Source: an uncultured Collinsella sp. (lineage in GTDB: Bacteria; Actinomycetota; Coriobacteriia; Coriobacteriales; Coriobacteriaceae). From it: DNA of 43,786 nucleotides. Shown here piece after piece: positions 1 to 8,782 of the stretch. Under the pieces are notes generated by a model. The model was not told where the DNA came from. It saw only the letters and a program-made list of their open reading frames with translations, and made no database searches. The stretch covers positions 1 through 43,786 of the forward strand of contig URFU01000003.1 of assembly GCA_900547125.1 (NCBI GenBank). The letters are read 5' to 3'. The first letter of the stretch is position 1. Each line of letters opens with the position of its first letter. Both the position numbers and the translations under genes were made by a program.

Positions 1-1
1 G

Positions 2-88
2 GAGGAGCGCGGCATCTCCGCTACCCGTCGCGTCCAGGGCCTCGGTGTCCGTCAGCGCGAGCAGCTCCTCGAGCAGCTGACCAAATAA
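2..88 (+). CDS. mihF: Integration host factor, actinobacterial type (mIHF), C-terminal end only
   Basis: The first 28 sense codons in this frame end in TAA at 86-88 and carry the residues ATRRVQGLGVRQREQLLEQL. This resembles the C-terminal helix region of actinobacterial mIHF (a SRRVRGLG-x-x-QR pattern followed by a leucine-rich helix). The protein is a small nucleoid-associated DNA-binding protein that in actinobacteria commonly sits immediately before gmk, as here, where the gap to the gmk start codon is zero. The start and most of the protein lie outside the window. The call rests on this short motif plus the gmk neighbourhood. Confidence 0.75.
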   Translation, partial: EERGISATRRVQGLGVRQREQLLEQLTK

Positions 89-658
<570 letters not shown>

Positions 659-663
659 GGTCC

Positions 664-945
664 GTGTCCGTTGTAAAGCCTTGCATTGACGATCTTCTGG
701 AGAAGACCGATCACAACCGCTTCCTGCTCGCTTCGCTTGCCTCCAAGCGTGCCTGCGATATCAATAGTATGCTGCGCGGCCAACATAACCGCGTGCTTGC
801 CGTTCAGGATGTCGACGACATCACCATTGCACTCTCCGGTGCCGATACCATCTCGATGGCTATGGACGAGATTGTCGACGGCGACATCTCCTACGATGAG
901 GCCCGTTACGAGAAAGCGCTCGGCCACAAGGTTGCTGCAGCCTAA
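664..945 (+). CDS. rpoZ: RNA polymerase omega subunit
   Basis: A small subunit that helps assemble and stabilise RNA polymerase by chaperoning beta-prime. The 93-residue product begins with a conserved omega pattern (PCIDDLLEKTDHNRFLLASL, then ASKRACDIN). It lies directly downstream of gmk, the usual place. The start is GTG, preceded by GAAAGGATCTGAGG, which can act as the ribosome binding site. The stop TAA touches the thiI ATG, so rpoZ and thiI are probably translated in a coupled way. Confidence 0.93.
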   Translation: MSVVKPCIDDLLEKTDHNRFLLASLASKRACDINSMLRGQHNRVLAVQDVDDITIALSGADTISMAMDEIVDGDISYDEARYEKALGHKVAAA

Positions 946-2190
946 ATGGCAGCCCGCGTCTGCCTGGTCCACTATCACGAGGTTGGACTGAAGGGCAAGA
1001 ACCGCGCACATTTTGAGCATATCCTCATGGATAACATCAAGGCGGCCTTGGCCGCCTTTTCCGTGAACGCCGTGTCTCGAATTTCCGGTTATATCCTCGT
1101 GACCTTTAACGAGCATCAGGCCGACGATGCGGCGCGCGTTATCCGCACCGTGCCCGGCGTTGCCCGTGTGTCCCTGGCCTATCACACCAATCGCGACCCG
1201 CAGGAGTACTGCGCGGCGGCTGTAAAGGCGCTGCGTGAGTTTGGCCCCTTCGACTCGTTTAAGGTACATGCCAAGCGCTCTAACACCGATTATGAACTCA
1301 CCTCGATTGATATCAATCGACAGGTTGGCGAGGTACTGTGCGAGGCGTTCCCCGATAAAAAGGTCCAGATGCACGACCCCGACGCGATGGTGCACGTTCT
1401 GGTGGTTCAGGGTAGTGTCTACGGGTATGCGCGCTCCGAGCGCGGCGTTGGCGGCCTTCCGGTGGGTTCTGCCGGCAAGGTCGTGACGCTTCTGTCGTCG
1501 GGTATCGATTCTCCGGTGGCGACCTGGATGCTCGCGCGTCGCGGCGCGGTGTGCGTGCCGGTGCATTTCTCCGGTCGTCCGCAGACGCCCGACACGAGTG
1601 AATACCTGGTGCAGGACATCTTCCGTGCGCTTGAGCCGGGTGTCCAGATCGGCCGCCTGTACGTGGTGCCGTTTGGCGATTGCCAGCGCGAGATTTCCGT
1701 CGCCTGCCCCAGCAACCTGCGCGTGATCATGTACCGTCGCATCATGTATTCGGTTGCCGAGCGCATTGCGCAAATCGAGGGGGACAAGGGCATCGTGACC
1801 GGCGAGTCGCTCGGTCAGGTTGCCGCCCAGACGCGCGAGAACATCATGGCCGGCAACGAGGCCGGCAAGATCCCCGTGTTCCGCCCGTTGATTGGTTCGG
1901 ACAAGCAGGAGATCATCGCGCGCGCCGAGGAGATCGGTACCTTCGATATCTCGACCGAGGCTGCTCCCGTTTGCTGCACGCTGTTTATGCCGCGTCGTCC
2001 CGAGACGCATGCCAAGCTCGATGCCGTGCATGAGGCCTGGGAGCTGTTCGATCACGGGGAGATGATTGAGCGTTTGCTCAAACAGACCGAGTATATCGAC
2101 TTCGAGAGCAACACGTATAAGGCCCCTAAGACCTTAAAACGCAAACATTCCGAGCTCGCTCCACGTGAGATTTACCAAGATCACGAATAA
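946..2190 (+). CDS. thiI: tRNA 4-thiouridine synthase ThiI
   Basis: Adenylates U8 of tRNA and transfers sulfur to give s4U; in some bacteria it also supplies sulfur for thiazole synthesis. The 414-residue protein has an N-terminal ferredoxin-like and THUMP region (about 1-165), then a PP-loop ATP pyrophosphatase domain with LLSSGIDSPVA at about 181-192. The conserved APVCCTLFMPRRPETHAK stretch lies in the C-terminal third. It ends without a rhodanese domain, so it is the short form of the family. A partner cysteine desulfurase would have to supply the persulfide. The ATG directly follows the rpoZ stop. A strong terminator-like hairpin follows the gene. Confidence 0.93.
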   Translation: MAARVCLVHYHEVGLKGKNRAHFEHILMDNIKAALAAFSVNAVSRISGYILVTFNEHQADDAARVIRTVPGVARVSLAYHTNRDPQEYCAAAVKALREFGPFDSFKVHAKRSNTDYELTSIDINRQVGEVLCEAFPDKKVQMHDPDAMVHVLVVQGSVYGYARSERGVGGLPVGSAGKVVTLLSSGIDSPVATWMLARRGAVCVPVHFSGRPQTPDTSEYLVQDIFRALEPGVQIGRLYVVPFGDCQREISVACPSNLRVIMYRRIMYSVAERIAQIEGDKGIVTGESLGQVAAQTRENIMAGNEAGKIPVFRPLIGSDKQEIIARAEEIGTFDISTEAAPVCCTLFMPRRPETHAKLDAVHEAWELFDHGEMIERLLKQTEYIDFESNTYKAPKTLKRKHSELAPREIYQDHE

Positions 2191-2200
2191 TGTTGTGTAT

Positions 2201-2235
2201 AGACCGGCGGTGATTTTGCATCGTCGGTCTTTTTC
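2201..2235 (+). terminator. Rho-independent terminator after thiI
   Basis: A nine-pair stem, AGACCGGCG (2201-2209) with CGTCGGTCT (2222-2230) including one G-T wobble, has a 12-base loop and runs into TTTTTC. It ends the mihF-gmk-rpoZ-thiI operon. Confidence 0.85.
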
Positions 2236-2305
2236 TATCTGGGCATTAGGCGATAAGCGGTTCATTTGTCGACGTGTGCCTGAATAAATGGACACTTTTC
2301 CGCAA

Positions 2306-2340
2306 GGTTTTGGTCAGCTTTTGGTTTGACCGCGAAAACC
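2306..2340. repeat. Imperfect inverted repeat upstream of comEA
   Basis: GGTTTT-GGTCA (2306-2316) faces TGACC-GCG-AAAACC (2327-2340), so the two halves pair apart from a three-base bulge. It lies in the 214-bp gap between the thiI terminator and comEA, about 65 bp before the comEA start. It could be an mRNA leader structure or an operator. I see no convincing -35/-10 pair in this gap. Confidence 0.4.
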
Positions 2341-2404
2341 GGTGTGGGCGTGCGGGGGCTGTGGCGTTCGTTTCCTGACACGATGGTGTTGGGAGGTGTT
2401 TGCT

Positions 2405-3115
2405 ATGGCGCAGCGCGAGCAACACGAACGGGTTAAACGTATGGATCGCTGGGCAGAAAAACTGCTCGTCCATAAGGCGGTGGTCGTGGCGATCCTGGTT
2501 GTTATTGCCGCCGCGAGCGGCTTGGCGATGGCAAGTTTTGGCGGCCACTCCAGCGACGTATCGTTTGGGCGTAGTGATGAGGCGAGCGCCTCGGATGCGC
2601 GCGGGGCCGGGGATGCGTCACCTGACGATGCCGATGAGCCGTCTGCCAAGAGCTCTTCTGCTGCCGAGGTGTACGTCGATGTTGATGGCGCTGTTGTGAA
2701 GCCTGGCGTGTACCGGCTCAAAGACGGAGCGCGGGTATCCCAGGCGATCGATGCCGCCGGAGGGCTTACGGCCGAGGCGGATGTGACAGGGCTTAATCGT
2801 GCGTCCAAGATCACCGATGGTCAAAAGATCTATGTGCCGACGGTAGGGGAGCAACAAACGGCTGCGGCCGTCGGCGCCGCCGAAAGCAGTGCTTCCACGA
2901 CCCCTGGTACAGGGTCTTCGTCGGGACTTGTGAATATCAATACGGCAAGTGCGGCGGAGCTGCAGACGCTTTCGGGCATCGGGCCTTCTATGGCCCAGTC
3001 AATTATCGACGAACGGACGCAAAACGGGGCCTTTGCCTCGGTCGATGACCTTATGCGCGTATCGGGGATCGGTGAGAAGAAACTCGCCAAAATTAAAGAT
3101 TGCATCTGCGTATGA
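2405..3115 (+). CDS. comEA: ComEA-family competence DNA-binding protein
   Basis: A membrane-anchored DNA receptor of the competence uptake system that binds incoming double-stranded DNA outside the cell. The start is ATG at 2405, supported by GGGAGG eight bases upstream; an in-frame ATG at 2342 lacks such a site. The 236-residue protein has one N-terminal membrane segment (about 20-45) and an acidic/serine-rich linker. An SLBB domain follows (VYVDVDGAVVKPGVYRL onward). The C-terminal helix-hairpin-helix pair contains VNINTASAAELQTLSGIG and LMRVSGIGEKKLAKI. It overlaps the comEC start by four bases (ATGA). The intact comEA contrasts with the interrupted comEC. Confidence 0.93.
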   Translation: MAQREQHERVKRMDRWAEKLLVHKAVVVAILVVIAAASGLAMASFGGHSSDVSFGRSDEASASDARGAGDASPDDADEPSAKSSSAAEVYVDVDGAVVKPGVYRLKDGARVSQAIDAAGGLTAEADVTGLNRASKITDGQKIYVPTVGEQQTAAAVGAAESSASTTPGTGSSSGLVNINTASAAELQTLSGIGPSMAQSIIDERTQNGAFASVDDLMRVSGIGEKKLAKIKDCICV

Positions 3116-5415
3116 GTGCGACCGAGCGCGAGCATGTGATGCCACCGCGCCCATTGATGCCGTGGACGATAGCCCTTTGTGCCGGCTTGTGTGCGAGCTG
3201 TGGGTTAGTGCTTAACATGGCGGCCGATGCGCTGCTGGGAGAGCGGGCGGCGCCCGTCACATTGCTTATGGCCATTCCCGTTGCGGCAGCAGGGTGCATC
3301 GTATTGGCTCGGTCCTGCATGCGCCTTGTGCGGTGGAGGCGATGGCTGTATGCCGCGGCCCTCGGCCTCGTGGCGGGAGCGGTAGTGTCCGCGGGTTGGG
3401 CGATAGGGGCGCTGCGCGCATCGAAGGCACTGGATAATCGGGCTGCGAGCAGTCTCGAATTTTATGTACAGGGCGATACGTCCAGCTCTGACGGGGTGTA
3501 GTCCTTTCCCTGTGATGCGTATGCGGGCGAAAAGCGTTTGGGTCAGGTATGGCTGTCGCGTGATCGCGAGCTCGGCGCCGGTTCGCATGTACGTGCTATC
3601 GGTCGAATTTCGCGCTTTGAGAATGATGCGTATGGGCGCTCACGCGTGCTTCGGGGCGAGCTTCGAAAGGTTAAGGTCATCCGGTTGGTATCGGTTGATG
3701 AGGGCTCTCTAGGGCCGTTGACCAGGCTTCGAAACGAGCTCCTTGCCGTAATCGCGCCCGCGACCGATCCGGCGCGCTCGCTCATTGCCGGCATTGTCTG
3801 CGGACGCTCGGCCGAGCTGCGCGCCCAGCCGGCGGGCGATTGGTTTTCGGTAACGGGCACCGCACATCTCGTCGCCGTCTCGGGCAGCCATCTTGCCATC
3901 GTCGGGTTTGTGATTGAGAGCGCCCTGCAAAAGACTCGCCTCTCTCGTGGGCTGCAGCGGGGACTGTTGGTGCTGGCCCTCGCTGCCTATGCCGTTTTTA
4001 CGGGCGCTTCTCCCTCGGCCGTGCGCGCGTGCTGCATGGTGGCGGCGACGCTTGTCGCCATCAGCGCCGGACGTCGTCGGCTTGGCCTCTCGGCGCTGTT
4101 CGTCTCCATGGCAAGCTTTGTGTTGCTGCGTCCGACGGTATTGTTCGAAATGGGTTTTCAGCTTTCGTGCGTCAGTGTTTTTGCCATCCTTTGTTTTTGC
4201 CCCTACGCCACCTACGCCTTGGGCGAGCTGGGCATGCCATCGGGTGTCGCCAGCGTTTTGTCTGTCACGCTGTGCTCACAACTCGCGACACTTCCCGTAA
4301 CCATTCCCGCATTTGGGACGTTTTCGCGCATTGCCCCGCTTGCAAATGCCGTGATCGGTCCGGTGATAAGCGTGCTGCTCGCATCGTCGGTTGTGCTGGC
4401 ACCCTGCTCGCTTGTTCCGCTGTTGCGTCACGGGGCGCTCGTGGTGCCCATGATTGTCGCTCGCTGCGCCCTGTTCTTTGAGCAGCTCTTTGCTGCCGTT
4501 CCGGGTGCATCCGTAAACGTGCCGCCCGATACGCCCTTGGTATACGTGGTGCCGTTTGTGCTGGTGGCCCTCTTGGTCTGGTGGCCACGCCCCCGCGCGC
4601 GGCCCATGGCAGTGGGGCTGCTGTGTTTGATGCTTGCAGCGGGTGTTCCGTATGTCTATTGGGATCGATGCGCGCCGCCTTCGGTGACGGTCCTCGATGT
4701 TGGCCAGGCCGATGCGATTTTGGTTCGTCAGGGTGGCGCCGTGGCACTCGTCGACTGTGGGCTCGATGACCGCGTGGTGTCGGCGTTGGTTCGCAATAAC
4801 GTCCACCATATCGACGCCGTCTTCGTGACGCATTGGGACGAAGACCATTGGGGCGGTCTTCCCGACGTACTCGATCGTTTTTCGGTTGGAACCATTGCGG
4901 TCGCGGCCGATGCACTTGGCGGCGCGCCTACTGAGGTCCTGAATCGCCCGGGTGTAACGTATCGGCAGGTGGCTCGCGGAGACACGGTCGATATCGGCGC
5001 ATTTCGGGCTCGTGTGATGTGGCCGTTTGACACGGTGGATGGCGAGGGCAATGAGGACTCTCTTGTTTTGCTGCTCTCCTACGCTCAGGAAGGCAAGAGC
5101 CTGCGCGTGCTCCTTGCTGGTGACGCCGAGCTCGATCAGGAGCGCGAGTTTGTACAGGAGGTGGGAGATATCGATGTGCTCAAGCTGGGGCATCATGGCT
5201 CAAAAGTTTCCGTCGACACAGACCTGCTGGGCACGCTTAAGCCCGAGTTCTCTATCGCGAGCGCCGGCGAGGGGAATCGTTACGGCCATCCGTCGGATGC
5301 CTGCATCGATGCAGTTAAGGAAGCGGGTGGTGCGTTCGCATGCACCATCGAACACGGCGACATTACCGTCACGCCGACCGCGAAGGGCTTGGCGATGCGA
5401 TGCCAGCGGCCGTGA
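3112..5415 (+). pseudogene. comEC: ComEC/Rec2 DNA-uptake channel, interrupted by an in-frame TAG at 3499-3501
   Basis: ComEC forms the inner-membrane channel for single-stranded DNA during competence. From ATG 3112, three hydrophobic segments are followed by the start of a DUF4131-type region. The frame then hits TAG at 3499-3501 and continues in the same frame without a shift to TGA at 5415. The downstream part completes DUF4131 and gives the multi-helix Competence domain (LVAVSGSHLAIVGFVIE). It ends with a metallo-beta-lactamase-like domain with THWDEDHWGG and LKLGHHGS. Apart from the TAG, all expected domains are intact and no further stop or frameshift is visible. A TTG at 3538 could restart translation but has no clear ribosome binding site. 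A single change from CAG or TGG would create the stop, so it is either a recent null mutation, a sequencing error or a read-through site. Confidence 0.85.
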
Positions 5416-5423
5416 TGACATCG

Positions 5424-5453
5424 TTGGCGCGCGGTGGACCCCTGGGCTAAAAT
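5424..5453 (+). promoter_or_regulatory. Possible promoter for holA
   Basis: TTGGCG (5424-5429), 18 bases, then TAAAAT (5448-5453), about 40 bp before the holA start and just after comEC. The spacing is acceptable, but the -35 match is partial. Confidence 0.4.
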
Positions 5454-5493
5454 GGCACGGTACGAATTCGAGTGTGTGCGAGAGGGGAGCGCA

Positions 5494-6456
5494 ATGTCCG
5501 AAACCGGTCTGCTGCCGGCATATCTGATCGTCGGTACCGATGGGGTCAAGCGCGACCACGCCGTCTCGCGTATGAAAGCTCGCTTGGAAAAGTCGGGTAT
5601 GGTTGAGTTCAACCTCGATGAACGCGACATGACGAAAGATCCCGATATCGAGTCGATCATCGGCTCGCTCAATACCTTTCCCATGGGCAGCGAGTTTCGC
5701 CTGGTGATCCTCGATGGCTGCTCCAAGCTTGCCAAGGCGGTCTCGGAACCGCTTGTCGAGTACTTCGCAAGTCCCAGCCCCACGACGGTCTGTCTCATTA
5801 TTGCCGACTCACTTGCCAAGAATACGCGCCTGTATAAGGCAATCGCCAAGATCGACAAGAAGGCTATCGTCGATTGTTCGGGTACCAAGCGCTGGGAACT
5901 GCCGCGCCGCGTTCAGCAGATGGCGACGCAGCGCGGTAAGTCCATCTCGACGGCTGCTGCCGAGGAGCTCGTCTCGCGCTCGGGCGAGAACACCCGCATG
6001 CTCGATAACGACTTGGCCAAGCTTGCCCAGATGGTCGAGGCGCCGCAAATTGAGCTTGCCGATGTGGAGCGCTGGATCATGCGCACGGCCGAAGTTCAGC
6101 CCTGGGACTTTCTCAACGCAGTGTCGGCCCGCGATATGCGCCGCTCGCTTGAGCTCTTTGGGCTGCTGCCCGCCAAGAGCTATGTGTGGACCTACACGCT
6201 GCTATGCGGTCGCATTCGCGAGCTTATCGTCGCCAAGGCACTCGATGCGCGTGGACAGGGTCGTGAGCTGGCCGTGACGCTCAAGCTTCAGGCCTGGCAG
6301 GTCAAAAATCACCTTACCTGGGCCCGTCGTTTTTCGATGACCGAGCTCGTTGCCGCGCTCGAGGGTGCCGTCGATGTGGAGCTCGCGCTCAAGGGTTCGG
6401 CTGATTCGGAGACCGCGCTTTTGCTCTGGATTACGAACATCTTGAGAAAATCGTGA
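5494..6456 (+). CDS. holA: DNA polymerase III delta subunit
   Basis: Delta opens the sliding-clamp ring as part of the clamp loader during replication. ATG 5494 is chosen because GAGGGGAG lies just upstream; an in-frame ATG at 5434 lacks this. The 320-residue protein begins LLPAYLIVGTDGVKRDHAVSR, typical of HolA. It continues through an ATPase-like fold without a functional Walker A (IIGSLNTFPMGSEFRLVIL) and ends with the C-terminal collar region (DSETALLLWITNILRK). The gene sits between comEC and rpsT, the same order as in B. subtilis (comEC-yqeN-rpsT). Confidence 0.88.
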   Translation: MSETGLLPAYLIVGTDGVKRDHAVSRMKARLEKSGMVEFNLDERDMTKDPDIESIIGSLNTFPMGSEFRLVILDGCSKLAKAVSEPLVEYFASPSPTTVCLIIADSLAKNTRLYKAIAKIDKKAIVDCSGTKRWELPRRVQQMATQRGKSISTAAAEELVSRSGENTRMLDNDLAKLAQMVEAPQIELADVERWIMRTAEVQPWDFLNAVSARDMRRSLELFGLLPAKSYVWTYTLLCGRIRELIVAKALDARGQGRELAVTLKLQAWQVKNHLTWARRFSMTELVAALEGAVDVELALKGSADSETALLLWITNILRKS

Positions 6457-6505
6457 TGATACCTGCCTATTTGACAAATTCGTTCTATCCCTTTGAGGGG
6501 GAGCG

Positions 6506-6514
6506 TGCTATAGT
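6506..6514 (+). promoter_or_regulatory. Extended -10 promoter for rpsT
   Basis: TGCTATAGT gives a TG-n-TATAGT extended -10, predicting a start near 6521. A TTGACA at 6471-6476 is 32 bases upstream, too far to be its -35. Confidence 0.6.
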
Positions 6515-6524
6515 AGGCGCTTGC

Positions 6525-6562
6525 ATGACCTCACCGTGTCTCAGAGGTGTCATACATTTTTT
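6525..6562 (+). promoter_or_regulatory. Hairpin plus T-run in the rpsT leader
   Basis: ATGACCTC (6525-6532) pairs with GAGGTGTCAT (6544-6553), apart from a two-base bulge, and is followed by TTTTTT (6557-6562). It lies between the predicted transcription start and the S20 ribosome binding site, so it could be an attenuator. Confidence 0.4.
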
Positions 6563-6589
6563 GCAAGGAACTCGAAAGGAACTCCAGAA

Positions 6590-6856
6590 GTGGCAAACAT
6601 CAAGTCTCAGAAGAAGCGTATCCGCACCAATGAGGCAGCTCGCATGCGTAACAAGGCTGTCAAGTCCGAGCTCAAGACGCTGACCAAGCACGTCCAGTCC
6701 GCCGTCGCCGAGGGCGACGCCGAGAAGGCCCAGGCTGCCCTCAAGATCGTCACCAAGCGTCTCGACATGGCTGCCGCCAAGCATGTTATCCACAAGAACC
6801 AGGCTTCCAACCGCAAGTCCGGTCTTGCCAAGCTCGTGAACAGCATCAACGCCTAA
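6590..6856 (+). CDS. rpsT: Ribosomal protein S20
   Basis: A primary-binding protein of the 30S subunit. The start is GTG 6590, giving VANIKSQKKRIRTNEAARM, which aligns with the usual MANIKSAKKR start of S20. AAGGA at about 6576-6580 supports it. The upstream in-frame ATG at 6521 would fall in the leader near the predicted transcription start. The product has 88 residues, rich in lysine and alanine, as normal for S20. The gene is monocistronic, with its own extended -10 promoter and a perfect terminator, and lies between holA and lepA as in B. subtilis. Confidence 0.95.
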   Translation: MANIKSQKKRIRTNEAARMRNKAVKSELKTLTKHVQSAVAEGDAEKAQAALKIVTKRLDMAAAKHVIHKNQASNRKSGLAKLVNSINA

Positions 6857-6892
6857 GTTGTAAATTTCACACCACACAGATTACGCGCATAA

Positions 6893-6927
6893 ATGGAGCC
6901 TGTTTTATGGAACAGGCTCCATTTTTT
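6893..6927 (+). terminator. Rho-independent terminator after rpsT
   Basis: A perfect 12-pair stem, ATGGAGCCTGTT (6893-6904) with AACAGGCTCCAT (6911-6922), six-base loop, then TTTTTT. It is the strongest terminator in the window. Confidence 0.95.
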
Positions 6928-6937
6928 GTACCGCTCG

Positions 6938-6945
6938 GGTAAGAT
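6938..6945 (+). promoter_or_regulatory. lepA promoter, -10 element, probably giving a leaderless mRNA
   Basis: GGTAAGAT has a TAAGAT -10 at 6940-6945. Only seven bases (AGTCCGC) separate it from the lepA ATG at 6953, so the expected transcription start is the A of the start codon. No ribosome binding site fits in between. The upstream terminator occupies the usual -35 area. Confidence 0.6.
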
Positions 6946-6952
6946 AGTCCGC

Positions 6953-8782
6953 ATGAATACTTCAATTGACATTTCCCACATCCGCAACTTCTCGATCGTT
7001 GCGCACATCGACCATGGCAAGTCCACGATCAGTGACCGTATCCTCGAGCTCACCCATACCGTCGACGAGCGCGACATGGAGTCGCAGTTGCTCGACACCA
7101 TGGATATCGAGCGCGAGCGCGGCATCACGATTAAGTCCAATGCCGTTCGCGTCTCCTATGACGCTGACGATGGCGAGACGTATCAGTTCAACCTGATCGA
7201 TACGCCGGGCCACGTGGACTTTACCTACGAGGTCTCGCGCTCGCTGGCTGCCTGCGAGGGCGCGGTGCTCGTCGTCGACGCCACGCAGGGCGTCGAGGCG
7301 CAGACCGTCTCCAACGCGACGCTCGCCATGAACGCCAACCTGGATATCGTGCCCGCCATCAACAAGATTGACCTTCCCTCTGCACACCCCGACGAGGTCA
7401 AGACCGAGATCGAGGATGATCTGGCCATTCCCGCCGACGATGCCGTATGCGTATCGGGCAAGACCGGCGAGGGCATTCACGATTTGCTGGAGTCTATCGT
7501 CTTCTTGATCTCACCGCCCAAGGGCGATGCGAACGCGCCGCTCAAGGCGCTCATCCTGGACTCGTATTTTGATGAGTACCGCGGCGTCGTTGCCACGGTC
7601 CGTGTTTTTGACGGCTCCATTAAAAAGGGCGATACCCTTCGTATGATGCAGGCCAAGGGCGACTTTTTGGTCGACGGCGTGGGCGTCAAGCGCCCCGCCG
7701 AGACGCCGGTTGACGCGCTGACGGTTGGCGAGGTGGGCTACGTGGTCACGGGTCTGAAGGATCCCGAGGCCGTGCACGTGGGCGATACCCTTACCTGGGC
7801 GTCGAATCCCTGCCCCGAGCCGCTTCCCGGCTATCGCGAGGCCAAGCCCATGGTCTACACGGGCTTGTTCCCGATCGACAACAAGGATTACGAGAACCTG
7901 CGTGACGCTCTCGATAAGCTGCATGTCAACGACCCGTCGTTGGTGTGGGAGCCCGAGACCTCGGTGGCGCTCGGCTTTGGTTTTCGCGTGGGCTTCTTGG
8001 GCTTGCTGCATATGGAGGTCGTCAAGGAGCGCCTGGAGCGCGAGTTCAACCTTGACCTCATTGCTACGAGCCCTTCGGTGGACTATCACGTCTATAAGAC
8101 CGACGGCGAGATGATTGATGTCCGCAGCCCGCAGGATCTGCCCGAGGCTACGCGCATCGAGCGCATCGAGGAGCCCTACCTCAAGGCCAAGATTATCTGC
8201 CCGCCCGAGTATACGGGCGCCGTCATGCAGCTCGCTATCGAGCACCGCGGCATTACGACCGACATGATCCATCTCACGAGCAAATCGGTCGAGATGCGCT
8301 TTGACATGCCGCTCGCCGAGCTCATCCTGGACTTCTTTGACCAGCTCAAGAGCCGCACCAAGGGCTATGCCTCGCTCGACTATGAGTTCAACGAGTATCG
8401 CCCCTCCGAGCTCGTCAAGCTCGATATCCTGCTTTCGGGCGACGAGGTGGACGCGCTTTCGTTTATCGTGCACAAGGACAAGGCCTATGGCCTGGCCCGC
8501 GGTCTGTGCGACAAGCTCAAGGAAATCATTCCGCGTCAGCTGTTCGAGGTGCCTATTCAGGGCGCCATCGGCAACAAGATTATCGCCCGCTCTACCGTCA
8601 AGGCGCGCCGCAAGGACGTTTTGGCCAAGTGCTATGGCGGCGATATCTCGCGTAAGCGCAAGCTGCTCGAGAAGCAGAAAGAGGGCAAGAAGCGCATGAA
8701 GGCCATCGGTTCGGTCGAGGTCCCGCAGGAGGCCTTTATGGCGAGCCTCAAGGTTGACGAGAAGGTTCATGGCGCTATCTGA
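6953..8782 (+). CDS. lepA: Elongation factor 4 (LepA), back-translocating GTPase
   Basis: A ribosome-associated GTPase that acts on stalled or mis-translocated ribosomes. The 609-residue protein starts MNTSIDISHIRNFSIVAHID with the P-loop in AHIDHGKST. It has DTPGHVDF (G3) and NKIDLPSA (G4), the EF-G-like domains, and the LepA-specific C-terminus with KARRKDVLAKCYGGDISRKR. ATG 6953 fits the alignment; longer readings from 6893 would translate through the rpsT terminator. The end overlaps the next gene by 14 bases. Confidence 0.97.
   Translation: MNTSIDISHIRNFSIVAHIDHGKSTISDRILELTHTVDERDMESQLLDTMDIERERGITIKSNAVRVSYDADDGETYQFNLIDTPGHVDFTYEVSRSLAACEGAVLVVDATQGVEAQTVSNATLAMNANLDIVPAINKIDLPSAHPDEVKTEIEDDLAIPADDAVCVSGKTGEGIHDLLESIVFLISPPKGDANAPLKALILDSYFDEYRGVVATVRVFDGSIKKGDTLRMMQAKGDFLVDGVGVKRPAETPVDALTVGEVGYVVTGLKDPEAVHVGDTLTWASNPCPEPLPGYREAKPMVYTGLFPIDNKDYENLRDALDKLHVNDPSLVWEPETSVALGFGFRVGFLGLLHMEVVKERLEREFNLDLIATSPSVDYHVYKTDGEMIDVRSPQDLPEATRIERIEEPYLKAKIICPPEYTGAVMQLAIEHRGITTDMIHLTSKSVEMRFDMPLAELILDFFDQLKSRTKGYASLDYEFNEYRPSELVKLDILLSGDEVDALSFIVHKDKAYGLARGLCDKLKEIIPRQLFEVPIQGAIGNKIIARSTVKARRKDVLAKCYGGDISRKRKLLEKQKEGKKRMKAIGSVEVPQEAFMASLKVDEKVHGAI

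Noticed and set aside
3100..3540. Frameshift explanation for the split comEC
   Set aside because: Both halves are in the same reading frame; only the TAG at 3499-3501 separates them.
6471..6476. TTGACA as -35 for rpsT
   Set aside because: It is 32 bases from TATAGT and nothing -10-like lies at 16-18 bases, so I use the extended -10 instead.
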